This document shows, piece after piece, positions 18,732-30,115 of a DNA stretch of 35,346 nt. Where the stretch lies: assembly GCA_002081555.1 (NCBI GenBank), contig KV921179.1, forward strand, positions 1 through 35,346, given 5' to 3'. Source of the DNA: Protostelium mycophagum (lineage: Eukaryota; Evosea; Variosea; Protosteliida; Protosteliaceae). A program made the position numbers and the translations under genes. The notes under the pieces were generated by a model that saw nothing but the letters and a program-made list of their open reading frames with translations, made no database searches and had not been told where the DNA came from. Each line of letters begins with the position of its first letter. Positions within the stretch are counted from its first letter, which is position 1.

Positions 18732-21700
18732 TCACGCCTGTAATTTGCTCTGCAGCTCTTCATTCTTTTTGCATTCCTGTCGCATGTCATCAAACTATAG
18801 TGAGGAAATTTTTCAACAAGATGCTGTTGATACTTTGGTGACTCCTTGAGAGTTGTACAAGATGCGCAGAAATCAATATAAATGCGTTTGGAGAGCAACA
18901 TTGCACAACTTATTTGTCACAAGGCGAATAGATGGACGATGATAGAGATGTACCTGCTGGAACTCCTTAGTAGCCTTATAGTAGACTCTCTCTTTTTCAA
19001 GTAGTGCAGTGTGCCTCTCTGCAACTTTGTTTCTGTTCTCTTTCTCTACAGTTAACTTTTGGTCCATCTACAACGCTCAATTTATGGAGATTTACGGAGA
19101 TTTATTTAAAATAAGGACCTTTATCTACAACGCAGTTGTAGATGGTGAAGAACGCAAACTACGTTCTTGCTGCGGCACAAAATATTGGACCACATTGTTT
19201 CATTGCAATAAGAACTTTGGGCACGAAATTTTGGGCCGCGGCTCTTGCACCACGCAGATTTCATAAAAATAAAACGATTCTTTTTATAATTGCAAAACAC
19301 AAGATTTTTAAAAAATTTACTACAAAAAATAAATAAATGTGGGCATAAAATACCTTTGAGAGGGTGGCAGAGACACTGTTGATGATTGTTCCCAACTGTG
19401 TCAGCAGACTCTCCTTTCCATTTTTACTGTTTTGCACCGCTTTGTAGCTGTCATGCACAGAGTCCAAGTACCCGACCTTTTTCATTTTAAAATGTGAAAA
19501 ATATTTAATAAAAGAATTTTAATTTCAAAATGTAAAAGTATTCCACAAAAGATTTCCTCACAAGAGAATTTGCTTCGAAAAGTAATTCAAATTTCAAATA
19601 AATTTACAATTTTAAAAATCTTCTCCTCAATTCGAAGAAAAAATATAAAGTGAAAAAATATATTTACCTCTTTGGACAAATAATTCTTGGTATCATCACA
19701 CATATTATAAGTGTTGTAGTACTGTCTGGTTTCCACAAGTTTAAGCGCGATCTAAATTTTTAAATATTAAAATCTTTGGGTTCGGTTTTGTGAATTTCGA
19801 GATATTTTGAATTTTAATTTCAGATGTTCAAAAAAATAAATAATAAATAAATCTTATGAGGATTATTCGATTTTGTGAATTTTTTCCGAGATTTTTCAAT
19901 CTTGATTTCAGATGTTGAGGTGAAATTATATTATATGAAAATAATATATATATGTGTATGTAATAAAAACCTGATCATATAACTCGACAAACATCCTCTG
20001 GTATTGCGCGAGTTCTGTTCTCGATGGGACTTCGTCCACCTTTCGCTCCACAAGCGCCAAGTTCTATTTTCATTTAATGATTTCATTGTTCAGGAATTAA
20101 ATATTTTTGAAAAGTTTTGAAGAAATTCATTTCAATTCGAAATGTCAAAATTTTTCCCTAAATAAAAATTCTATTTAAAAAAAATTGTACGATGGCTCAC
20201 TCTGGTTTTCTTTGCGAGCAAAACTCTGAGCTCTTGCATTCTCGCCTTGTCTTTAGCGTATACAGCCTCTATCTCAGCCTCTTCACTGTTCATTCTCTCG
20301 GTGGAACTATTCGAAGTGAATATTTTTATCTTTTATTGTTGAATTTTATTTTATAATGATTTACAAAAGCGAATTTAGATTGAATAAAAATTTTGGTGGG
20401 AATGCGGGGTAGTGGCGCGTTGTAGTTGTGTACAAGTGAATATGCCCAATAAGACTGCGCAATCAAGCGAACTATTCACAGAAATTTCCCCTTCTCATTC
20501 CGTTGAAACGAGATCATCATGACGTCATGACCGAAAATCGAGACATCTCACAGTTGTTCCTTCAGCTCCTCGATCTTCTGCAGGACCTCATCTCTTTGCC
20601 TCTTGCAATTCGCTTTAAAAAGAGATTCTTGTCCTCTAAGAGTTTCGTTAAGAGCCACGAGGCCCTTCAACAGCTGCAGCTGCTTCGTGTTCTGCATACG
20701 TTAGCGAAGAATAACACGGTAGTAACCGAGAGGGCGGTGATTACGCCACAAAGTCTTGTGTTATAAATTTAAATCATTAAATTTTTACTTTGGAATTTTT
20801 CATTTATTTATTATTGGCATTGTAGACGCTCAAAAATGAAAAAAAACAATCAAATATTGTGAAAATTTCTCAGAAATTTCGATGAAACTTCACCTCTGGG
20901 GTCTCCAAGGCATCCAACTTCTTGATCTCAGCGATAATCCTCTGGTTGTATTCGTGTATCTTCCCATACTCAGCTTGCACTTCCTCCAGCTTATTCTCTG
21001 CCTCCTTGAGATGCGCTTCCAATGTAGCTTTCTCTCTTATTTTGTTCAGTATTTTTTTTTTGGGTTTTTTTTGGAATTTTTTTGGAATTTTTTTGGATTT
21101 TTTTTGGATTTTTTTTTGGAATTTTTTGGGTATTTGAGATTTTTGAGATTTTTTTGGATTTTTTCCGTGTTTTTGTGATTTTTCGTGATTTTTTCTGTAT
21201 TTGAGATTTGTATTATTTTTTATTCTTAATGTTGGAAAAAATTGGAATAAAATAATATATTTTTGGGGTTGTCATGTCTAAGAGAACTCACTCTTTTTGT
21301 TGAGAAATATCCCTCTCGATCTTGTTCAGATTCTGCTGGTGGAGTTTGGCGCCAAAAAGTTTCTAACGGTCATCAATTCGACATTCAAATTTTGAATTGT
21401 AAACTCACTTGGCTCTCCTCAGAATATTCATCGGTGTTTTGGTACATATTCTCCAACTGTCACTTGTCAATATGACGTCATGATACGTAAAATGACGTCA
21501 TCACATGTCACGATGATTGATGTCATCATGAGGTCATCATGAGGTCATCATGATATCATACCTCCTCGATATTGTCTGGTAGAAGAGAGCCTAAGATATC
21601 ATTGTTCAATCTGCTATTGTTGTTCCAAGACATCATTTGTCCTCTTAACTCCTCTCTCTTCCTCTCTTCCTCTTCTTCTGCATTGGTTCCTGCCATTTTT

Positions 21701-22670
21701 TTAATTTTATATTTATTTCTAATTAAAATTAGACATCACATTTTTAACATGATGATGATCTAGAGGTATAGAGGCCAACACTAACCTTCCTTTTTCTTTC
21801 CACCCATCTGCTGCTCCAACTCCTTCGCGATGGATGACTGCTTCTGTGGCACATTGGGCTTGTTGACCTTGTAGTAATCACCAAACTCGAGTAATGCGAG
21901 CTGCACGGACTCCTCTTTGGATCTTCCTGAGAGATAAGAAGTCCTCCTGCCTTGCTTGCTTCTAAACTTTCTATTCATCTTGTAACGATCTGCCACTTTA
22001 CTTAAGAACTTGCTGGCATCCTAAGAGCTCATTAGAAGTCTATTGGATGGGATGGTAGAATGTAACATCATAAAGATGGACATACATCTTGATGATCGAT
22101 TATATCTGCCTCATCTGGCAATACAAAGTTCTTTCCAAACTGAGATTCTGAAAACTGTCTCATGAGATCTCCTGTCTCTTCACGTGTCTCAATCACTCTC
22201 TTCACCAACCATTGAACCACGGGAAAAATGTTTGCATAATCGGCAGTGTTCGCACCTACAGCAGTAAGAGACAGACTCGTGAAGGATTCTAGTTAGGTTG
22301 GAGATTAATTCTTCACCTCCTTGGATTTGGTGAGAGTCAAGTCTGTAGGGACACTTCATACGGTTCAAAGCCTTGATGATATCTTCTCCTAACTTACTAT
22401 CATACTGTCAGCCAACAAATTACCTTCCTCCACACGATATACTCACATTCTCTGTTTCAAGTTGAGATCTTCCTCGAAAAGAAGATCGACGTCAAGATCC
22501 TCATTAGAAGAGGTGATACACCATGCAAGTCCTCCCACCACTTTATCGAAACGGGATAAACCGGCGATTCTAGCTCGAAAATAACCTCCGACCAACAGAA
22601 GTTCGATCAGTTCCTGGTATTTGGCTTCCTGTTCTTCATCTAAAGGTCTCTCTCTGACTTGTGACGCCAT
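18732..22670 (-). CDS. CCDC93: CCDC93, CCC (COMMD/CCDC22/CCDC93) complex subunit
   Basis: CCDC93 is a scaffold of the CCC complex, which with Retriever and WASH recycles cargo from endosomes. Fifteen exons are placed, among them 22447-22670, 22317-22404, 22086-22255, 21786-22020, 21562-21690, 20894-21040, 20552-20691, 19971-20063, 19668-19751, 19354-19476, 18954-19067 and 18732-18776. The N-terminal calponin-like (NN-CH) domain is strongly conserved: [58 protein letters not shown]. Coiled coils follow with family landmarks [40 protein letters not shown] and [18 protein letters not shown]. The stop TGA (18732-18734) is followed by AATAAA. The middle region ([20 protein letters not shown]) is shorter than in mammals. 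It is divergent from SEC6 across 84 bp. Confidence 0.95.
21049..21215. repeat. T-rich tandem repeat in a CCDC93 intron
   Basis: Repeated units of the type TTTTTTTGGAA/TTTTTTTGGATT, degenerating to TTTTTGTGATTTTTCGTGAT, in the intron between exons 7 and 8. On the transcribed strand this is an A-rich tract, so it is not a polypyrimidine tract for splicing. Confidence 0.75.
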
Positions 22671-22754
22671 TTTTTGAATGATTGTCGCAGCCGAAGATTT
22701 TCGTGTCTGAAATCTGCACTCTTCGAGAACCAATTGGCTGTCGCGGGTGTCAAG
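22671..22754. promoter_or_regulatory. 84-bp divergent gap between CCDC93 and SEC6
   Basis: Start codons of CCDC93 (22670, minus) and SEC6 (22755, plus) face away from each other across 84 bp, implying a shared bidirectional promoter for two endomembrane-traffic genes. No TATA box is visible. Confidence 0.6.
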
Positions 22755-25700
22755 ATGAAAGATGAAGAGAGCAGCACGAGGAATGACATGGAGTTGTCCT
22801 CTAAAAAGAGTGCAGCCAGGAGAATTTCTGAACAGTTGCAATATTCGAGTCAATTGATCAAAGTCGAAGATATGAAATTAAATGCAATGAGACAATACGC
22901 GAATTTAGACGTGAGCCATCCCTGAACGTTGATCACAACGTTCTAGAAAAATAATGCAAACTGACAAGTAAAGACACAAGTGAAGACAATGACATCATCT
23001 CTCTTGGAGGAGACAAAATTAGCGTATGGAATGTTGGATAAGGCCGTGGTGATGTCTAAAGATGACATAATGAAGAGCTTCAATAACATGGAAGGATATT
23101 GTGAGGAGGTGGATCGCGTCATCCCTGCCATTGATCATCAGACCATCAAACAAGTGGATCTAATCAGAAGAGTACATCCTCTTTATTTTCAGACTCTTCA
23201 TTGAATCACACCCATGAACGATAAAGAGGCTGCGGTATTATGATACTGCCGCATGCATACCAAAGGCATTTCAATTTTTCAATGTGATTAAATTAAATGT
23301 TTTGATCTAAAGATAGAACATCAATAGCATCCTCTTAGAGATTGGAAGATTCATCAAAATTCCAGACATGGTAAATCGAATAATGAACAAATAGATCTGA
23401 CTCGTTGTAGATACAGAGGATCGAAGACATGATGCAGGAAGACATCAACATTCTAAACGTCCATTCTGAGGTGCTCGTCGATTTCACAAGACACATGACA
23501 TGACATGTCATCTCCTGTCAATATTGACACTTGACAGGTCAGATCTCTGGAGCGGATGAGGGACAAAGCGTTGAGATCAGCATTTCAGAACCCCGAAGAG
23601 ATGGGGATATTGATCCAAGTCTTCGAACCCGTTGAAGAGCTCCTGAAGAGGTTCGATCACGCATTGTTGAGGATCATTGGAAACGCATTAGAGTTGACAC
23701 AGGTAAACGCGACGATTTTCCATCATGAGAGGAAGAGATGTGGGGTGTTGTGTCTTTCATTCTATGTGTATGAGATGTGACAGGTGTCTTGATGACACCT
23801 GTCAGATCGCCGTAGCGTTTATTTCGCAGCTTTGCGGCCGCAAAGGAAAAACATTGAAAATTAATTTAAATTGTTATAGAACAGTCCGGCTGTTTTGGTG
23901 AAAGCAATACAAGTTGTAGAGAGAGAGCAGCTGTTGGACAACAAGGTGAAGGCACAACTTTTGAGAAGAAATCTAGACCCTGAAGATCCAGCACACCGTG
24001 ACGAAGTATGACGTCATCATTTTTTTTTGATACAATTTTATTTATATTTATTTATCAATTGGAATGAGATCCTCTGTTGAGTTCTGCAGAACGCAAAAGT
24101 ATTTACGTTACAATACATACGTTTGAATTTAAAATTTTAAAATTCAATTTAAAAATGCATCTTGGCGGGAAAAAAAGACACGGCACGAATCTATTTTTCA
24201 GAAGACGATTGATGATGTCATCACGTCACGTGACCCTACTGACCCATAATAGTTTCGATTTTACAAGCAAAAGTCATACCAAGCCATTTCCGAGAATATT
24301 CAACAACATTTCCAAGAAGTTTTTGAGGGGACCATGGGAAATTCTCGATGATGAGCTGCCCAAAAATTTCTCGATGATGAGCTGCCCATCGTGGTCGACG
24401 AGGTGGTCAATTGTTTTCCCTTAGAGTGAGTGTCGACGTTTCTTATGTCGGTAGTTTGTGGTGTATTTTAGTGTGAGAATGTCGACATTAATTGTCGATT
24501 GATACTGACTGGTTGTAGTTGGAAGATCTTTGAGTTTTATTGCAATGAATATCACAAAAATTTCAACACTTTATTATTGAAATACAGTCTACAACCTGAC
24601 AAGATCACCCCCAATGATATCATAGACATGAGTAAGACGTCATATTCCACCATATTCACAAGAATGAAATTTCGCCAAGATTTCGTTTGACAGTTGTAGT
24701 TGGGTGGGTGAAGAATACGTATTCTGGACAGATGCAAGGACTGGGTTATGAGCCACAGCCAAGTCTTTCAGAGGCTTGCGAGCCTCTATACGAAATCTAC
24801 CGATCTCACATAAACGTACGGACAATTCGTGATTTATTCTTAATCTACAACGATATAAATTCTTCCGATAATTCATCATCTACAATTCCAATAACAACTG
24901 GACAGGTATTGATGTCCCAATGGTCCATTCGGTTCGTGGAACAAGACGTGGAGAGTGAACCCGAGATTGTAGATGGACTATGTGTCACCCTCGCCCCCAC
25001 CCTTTTATTTGAGAGTGTAGATGTACAGATAAATATCGCGAGGAACACAAATGACAGCGAGGTAGATTGAATATATTGGAATGATTTATCTAGATGAGAT
25101 TTTTTTATAAATAATGTTTTATGATTTCCCGGGTAAAAAAATTTATGAAAAATAATTTAATACATTGATATATCTATGTATTTTGATGCAACATATTGAC
25201 AAGCTCCAGTTTTTCTACGGAACAATGCAGGAGACCGCCAATTCGCTGGATGTCTTCCAACAGAAGATCATGTCTTTACTGACAGGTTCGTCAACTCTGT
25301 CATTGATGGTACAATATCGGTACATCTTCTGAACGAATAAAGAGGACTGGGAGGACTTACCCTTTGAATGGATCTTGGCCCAGATTAACAACGCCATCAA
25401 ATGCTGCGAGTAAGCGTTTCGTGACCTTTTCATTCGGTGCATTTAGATATTGTCCACATGCAGCTCATGGCTTTGCAGCAAGATCGACTCCATTGTATCT
25501 ACGATTCAACCATTGTTGGAAGAACCTTTCAGTTCACAGTTACCCACCATATACGAGCCCATCACGGAGCGTGAGTATTTATCCTGTCAAGATGTTGACA
25601 TGTCCGAAACACGTGTCAAATGACACGTTGAGATATCGCGGATAATGTCATGATGACGTGTACAGATTTCAATGGCATCTGTAAGAAGGCACTGAACGTG

Positions 25701-26839
25701 GTGATGGATATTATCTGGAGAGATCTACAAGCTCCATTAGAACAGTTGTTCACCTTGGAATGGTGAGCTTTTATTTCTCCACGACTGTCTGACACAAAAG
25801 GTACGACAACGACAAGTTTATAGATCCCATAATCGGAACAATAAGCAGTTACTTTGAAGACATTGACAGTTACATTGTGGAGAATTATTTCAGAAGGCTG
25901 GTGAGCACCCTATCATCCTCACTGACACAACACGTGATACTAACCTTCTACAGTGCACAGAGTCCATGGATAGATTGACGCAAGCTTACATCAGTCAGTT
26001 ATTTGAGGTTTCACACAACTTGGACTCTCACACTGCTGAGCGACTCTTTAGTGATCATGTACACCATCATCATCATTCTGGAACGGAGTTGCCGAAATGG
26101 CAATGCACCTCAACACTCCTTGCACCAAAATGTATTTCTGTTTGCAGCTTTGCCGCACAAATGAATGATTTTATTCACAGAAACTCTTCTGCCAAGATGC
26201 ATTCTATTACATCTTTCAATTTGCATATTTCAACCAACAAAAACACTTGGGCTCCACAATTTTCTGACATCTATCACAGTGCAAACTGAAAGACTATTTC
26301 GTCAAACACTTAAAGGAGACCGTTGTAGACGGAAAACTTCAGGTCATCTTGGACCTGAGAGAGCTCATCGACGCAGAGGTGGACATGCTTCCTCTGTATT
26401 TCCACAGCATCATCACGAACTATCCTGATGTAACAGTGAACATCATTGTGGCGCTTCTGTCTATGCGCAAGGACCTTAACAAGAAGGAGATGGCCGAAGC
26501 TGTGTCTGGACTCGAAAAGGTGGTTTTTCGTCAATCGTCAGCAAAACAACAGAAGAATGCGGTTTTGCAGCTTTGCTGCAAACAAAAATCATTTGGAACA
26601 CAATTTCAATGAGTTGAGCTCAAGTAACTTTGAGTTGCGCAAAGTCATTGGGTACTTTTTTGTGAGAATTTGTGCCTTGGAAAAGTTGTTGGGGCATTTT
26701 CGACACGATGGTAAAAAGATTACAATGTTGATTGTCTCAGGTGATGGATAAAGAAGTCAAGAGGGAGATGAAGAAGACGATTTTCTCAAGCATTCACTTG
26801 CCCTCAAAATTTGAATCTCTGTACAAAAGGAAGAAATAA
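22755..26839 (+). CDS. EXOC3: exocyst subunit SEC6 / EXOC3
   Basis: SEC6 is part of the exocyst, which tethers secretory vesicles to the plasma membrane. About 18 short exons are readable, starting [18 protein letters not shown]. Landmarks in order: [40 protein letters not shown] with [19 protein letters not shown] (23538-23702), [20 protein letters not shown] (23880-24005), [14 protein letters not shown] (24526 on), [18 protein letters not shown] (24700 on), [20 protein letters not shown] (24906-25061), [18 protein letters not shown] (25666-25762), [20 protein letters not shown] (25801-25900) and [19 protein letters not shown] (26280-26519). The last matches the conserved C-terminal YPDxxxxxIxALLxxR. 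The end [10 protein letters not shown] stops at 26837-26839. The exon around 24200-24415 is hard to phase, and one exon in 26008-26280 may be missing from my model. Confidence 0.93.
23831..23844. repeat. TTTGCGGCCGCAAA palindrome in a SEC6 intron
   Basis: A perfect 14-bp palindrome preceded by CGCAGC, so that GCAGCTTTGCGGC forms a second overlapping hairpin. It lies in the intron between 23702 and 23880. Confidence 0.6.
24342..24388. repeat. 21-bp tandem duplication at a SEC6 exon edge
   Basis: The phrase TTCTCGATGATGAGCTGCCC occurs at 24342 and again at 24368 (26-bp period). The second copy contains the inferred acceptor (GATGAG) before [15 protein letters not shown], so the duplication creates two candidate splice acceptors. 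Confidence 0.7.
26564..26582. repeat. TTTGCAGC-TTT-GCTGCAAA palindrome in a SEC6 intron
   Basis: An 8-bp stem with a TTT loop in the last SEC6 intron. A near-copy, TTTGCAGCTTTGCCGCA, lies at about 26142 in the preceding non-coding interval. Confidence 0.65.
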
Positions 26840-27477
26840 ATGGGGAGACTAAACTTTCATTTGAGTTCAATAAACTTTATGAGAGAGACCTCTATAATTA
26901 ATTTTGCAAGCCCTCTGTCAAATGATGGTCGAGGCCGTGAAACACAGGTTATGTCTTGGTATTGTCATTTGTCAAAAACACAACATAGAGTTAGTAAGGA
27001 CCTTCATTGGTAACTCCAATGACAGACATCCTTCTCCCTTCTGTTTGACTCCTCATTGTAGACCGTGCTACAATCCGACAAATAAATATGATACATAATA
27101 CTTTGTTATTTTTACAATGTTAGCATAACAATGATAATAATGCCCTGATTTAAGTTGATAGCCTAATATGGCCAGGAAGTCTTCTTATTCAGGAATTTTT
27201 CAGGCTTTTTCTGAGACAAAAATAGAGTGGTCACAGTTGAGTGTCAAGATAGTCTCAGTGTACACATGCTGTACATAGTTACAGAGTTAATACGAGTCAT
27301 CATTCCTTTCATATCTTTGCGGGAGACACTCGCCCCCCTTACTTCTATAAGGAGCTTTGGTTGTACCAATGAGGCTTTTTGTACCAAAGTGAGCACAGAA
27401 TGGAGGACATGTGTGAACATTGGCTGGGATGGGAGCATGAAGAATAAAGAGGTAGTTGGTGCCAATGGATTTTATTT
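26840..27477. other. intergenic, 3' ends of SEC6 and of the minus-strand gene
   Basis: The interval holds poly(A)-type signals of both convergent genes (AATAAA overlapping the SEC6 stop and at 26870; ATAAAAT on the minus strand at about 27470). I see no further gene, RNA or repeat. Confidence 0.5.
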
Positions 27478-27636
27478 CTATCTCTTGGACAAGATCCTGT
27501 CGAATCCCTTCTTCTCAGGTGCCTTCTCCTCGGTCTTCTTTCTGATGGTTTTGGGGGGGACCATTGCGGCTTTCTCTTCGTTAGTGGCTTTGACCACTTC
27601 GTATACGTCTGAGAGCTCCTCCAATGTGGTAGATTC
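27478..27636 (-). CDS. candidate alternative last exon of the PTH-like gene
   Basis: After an acceptor ACACTACAG the frame reads STTLEELSDVYEVVKATNEE, then MVPPKTIRKKTEEKAPEKKG and FDRILSKR to TAG (27478-27480), followed by AATAAAAT. Composition and the immediate poly(A) signal argue for a real terminal exon. Its phase (1) fits a donor at GGTGAGCTC inside the previous exon, which would drop ELYNPIIRRADVFG. It could also be the end of an exon set I could not link. Confidence 0.5.
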   Translation of the reverse strand, partial: ESTTLEELSDVYEVVKATNEEKAAMVPPKTIRKKTEEKAPEKKGFDRILSKR

Positions 27637-27812
27637 TGTAGTGTGTCATTCCAAAGGTTTCGGTAGAGTGTTTGGTGTTGTTTCAAGTTGTTATAGAGAT
27701 GTGGAACAAAGTGGTGCCTGCCGCAAGAATCTGTTCTGAGTTTTTGTTTGCGTTTGAGCTTGTTCACCAACAAATAAATCTTCGATTATTCACAAATGGA
27801 ATGAAACATTCT

Positions 27813-29361
27813 TCAAGCTGCGGACACGCCGCCAGGCGCCTTCGTGTCCCTTAGAATGGAGCAGATCTTTCCAAACACATCTGCCCGTCGGATTATGGGA
27901 TTGTAGAGCTCACCGATGGTTGTTCCAGCTTGGTCAAAGTCTGCCTCCATGTTGATTCCTTCTGCATCTGGGAATGACTCCTCCGTGTCACGCAAGAGGT
28001 ACTTATCTTCCTGGTGTTTGCGGTTGTTGAGGAGCTCATAGATGAGCCCATTGGAGGGGTGGAGTAACTGTGGGGGTGAGTTTTATTTGAATGAGAAGAT
28101 GACGTCATCGGTTTCTGAAAATGAAAGTATCTGTGTGGGAGTAGCTGCAACAGAATATTTTTTGACACAAAGTACCAAGGTAATGTATTTTTGTCTATAA
28201 TTAATAATATCATCGTAGATGAAGAGTGGTGTTGTTGTCTCATCATGATTAAATACACACCGGAAGAACCTCACTTTCCAAAATGGACTTCTCCCTCTCG
28301 TTCAGAATTTGAAGTGAGGAGTTGGTGTAGTCCTTTCTGCAGATCATATCAGGATCAATCAAGAGGATCATCAGAAGAACTCACGTATCGACCTGTCCGC
28401 CTTTTCCGGTTACATGTCCTCTTGGTGCTAAAGCGTTGGAATCTCCACCCATGGGATAAAACCTCTTCTCACATTCAGATCATAATTAAATAAAGTAAAT
28501 CCATTTTCTCGAAGAACCTACCATATCTGCATCTGGTTTGGTGCCGATCCAGACTCTTCTAAAAGTTCCTTTGGTGATGTCCAAATATGTACTCAAATCA
28601 TCCATGAAAGGTTGGGAACGATCATTTCTTGATGTGTAATCAGAATCAAAATGAAGGAGTTCAAACATACGATTGGATATTGAACAAAGAGCGGGTAACT
28701 CCGGCTGTACCGTAAGGCTGATTATCATCATTATGTACCACAGTCAGATCAGATGCCTTCAGTTGATGATGTTTCAGGATAGCATAAACGGCCTTGGTGA
28801 CAGAGCTGGCTTTATTAGTATGATCGTAGTAAGAAGGTGATCAGATTATTTAAATCAAGTCAATAATAATTCATCTTCAAACACATAACTGGCACAAGAT
28901 GTAGAATACTCACTATGGATGGTGATGCTCTGGAATGACATACAAGGTAGTATCATGTATGGCCTTGCTGCATCCAAGAGAGCTCAGGGGTCTTTCAACG
29001 GTCAGCATTGTTCATAGAAGAACATTCGACTCACTGCAACTCGAGACCTTGTTGCTTCACCAGCCAATTAACAGCCACAGCACCTACACTGAGACGGGCT
29101 CTGGGGTAGATGGGGTGACCAATTCCAACCACCTACACAATCCATATGAGTCGTCTGGTCCAGATATCTCTCCTATTTCAAACATACCACATGTTTGATT
29201 AGTTTCTCCTCAAGCTGGGTTGATTTTGCTTTCTTGATGCGCCCAGAAAGGTTTCTCGTCATAGCCGCCATCTCTTTAGCGGTCACAGAGGCCATCTTGA
29301 TGATTCTGGTGCTGGATCTGATCTCTTTTTTTATACGTAAGAACTCGCTGTTTACATCCAT
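27813..29361 (-). CDS. PTH1-like protein (peptidyl-tRNA hydrolase fold) lacking the catalytic residues
   Basis: Eight exons: 29188-29361, 29035-29132, 28914-28991, 28671-28805, 28522-28628, 28385-28464, 28261-28336 and a last one from 28067. Phases fit for all joins. After a 58-residue basic N-terminal helix (MDVNSEFLRIKKEIRSSTR...) comes a PTH1-like core: VVGIGHPIYPRARLSVGAVA aligns with the family VGLGNPG...TRHSVG; TLYVIPEHHHPYSVTKAV with LL-P-x-x-x-MNxSGxAV; LTVVHNDDNQPYG with xVHDELDxPxG; RRVWIGTKPDAD with RLRVGIGRP. The residues at the catalytic Asn10, His20, Asn68, Asp93 and Asn114 (E. coli numbering, from memory) are His, Leu, not Asn, Asn and not Asn. About 120 residues follow, including PRGHVTGKGGQ and GINMEADFDQAGTTIGELYN. 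The stop is 27813-27815. An alternative donor at about 27917 would splice to TTLEELSDVYEVV...FDRILSKR, ending at 27478. Confidence 0.66.
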
Positions 29362-29377
29362 TTATTTACGGTATTTC

Positions 29378-30019
29378 TCATAATTTCACTTCAAAGGGGT
29401 GTGTTTTAGCTCTTCTCATGCGCCTCTGCTCCTTCTGGAACTCTAACGCTTTGTCTTCTAACTCCTTCTCCTTCTTCTCTTTCAATTGATATTCCATCAT
29501 CTTCTGTTGATGCCTCTGTTGAGACAGTTCTTCATCTCTCATCTCCTCTTCCACTTCACTGATGGCCTTTTGGACTTCTACTTGTGGGTCTGAATAATAC
29601 ATCTGGATACCGAAAGACACCTTGACAAGTCAGTCTAAACATAGTTTGCAGCTGAGAGCAGACATATGATGACGTCATGGACTTATTTTTGGTGGGAAGA
29701 GATGGACCCCTTGTAGAGAGAAAATGGTAGCTCGCACCTTGCTGTTATATGACTCTGTGAGTGCGTTCACTTTTCTGATCTGGTTGATGAAGTCCTCTTG
29801 CAGCCTCTTCCACTCATCATGTGTCATGGGTCTCACTTTTGGGATGTCTATGAGAGGTCTACTCGGCGGCTCCAGCATCTTTTTCATCTGACTATTTATT
29901 TTAGAAGATGGAAAGCTGATGGAAAGAAGAGAAAGTAATGCACAGGAGAACAGTTGAGGTCTTTAGAGATTTATAAACTTCAAAACAACCTACATGATCA
30001 TTCTAGAGAAGAGGCGCAT
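29378..30019 (-). CDS. unrecognised protein with coiled-coil C-terminus
   Basis: Three exons (29994-30019 from the ATG, 29738-29915, 29378-29620) join in phase to about 149 residues. The N-terminus MRLFSRMIIFPSSKINSQMK is basic and could be a mitochondrial presequence. Then come PPSRPLIDIPKVRPMTHDEW and a helical region NQIRKVNALTESYNSK. The last exon has SFGIQMYYSDPQVEVQKA followed by a charged coiled coil (MEYQLKEKKEKELEDKALEF) and ends THPFEVKL. An upstream in-frame TGA supports the ATG at 30017-30019. However, the codons between (VQTQLEEERIAQ) also look coding and may belong to an unplaced 5' exon. I do not recognise the family. The PTH-like gene starts 17 bp after its stop. Confidence 0.6.
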
Positions 30020-30115
30020 CTGTGCAATCCTCTCTTCTTCCAGCTGTGTCTGGACCTCAACAGAGGGTCAGTGAATGAACCATAAAAATCATAAAGAGTT
30101 CAAAAGTTATAAAGA

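Noticed and set aside
27227-27739. 170-codon plus-strand frame
   Set aside because: It runs antisense to the KKGFDRILSKR exon and its poly(A) signal, and its composition (Phe/Ser/Val-rich) is that of a shadow frame.
29378-30019. DNAJC28-like (DUF1992) assignment
   Set aside because: PPSRPLIDIPKVRP looked suggestive but there is no J-domain or other DUF1992 landmark.
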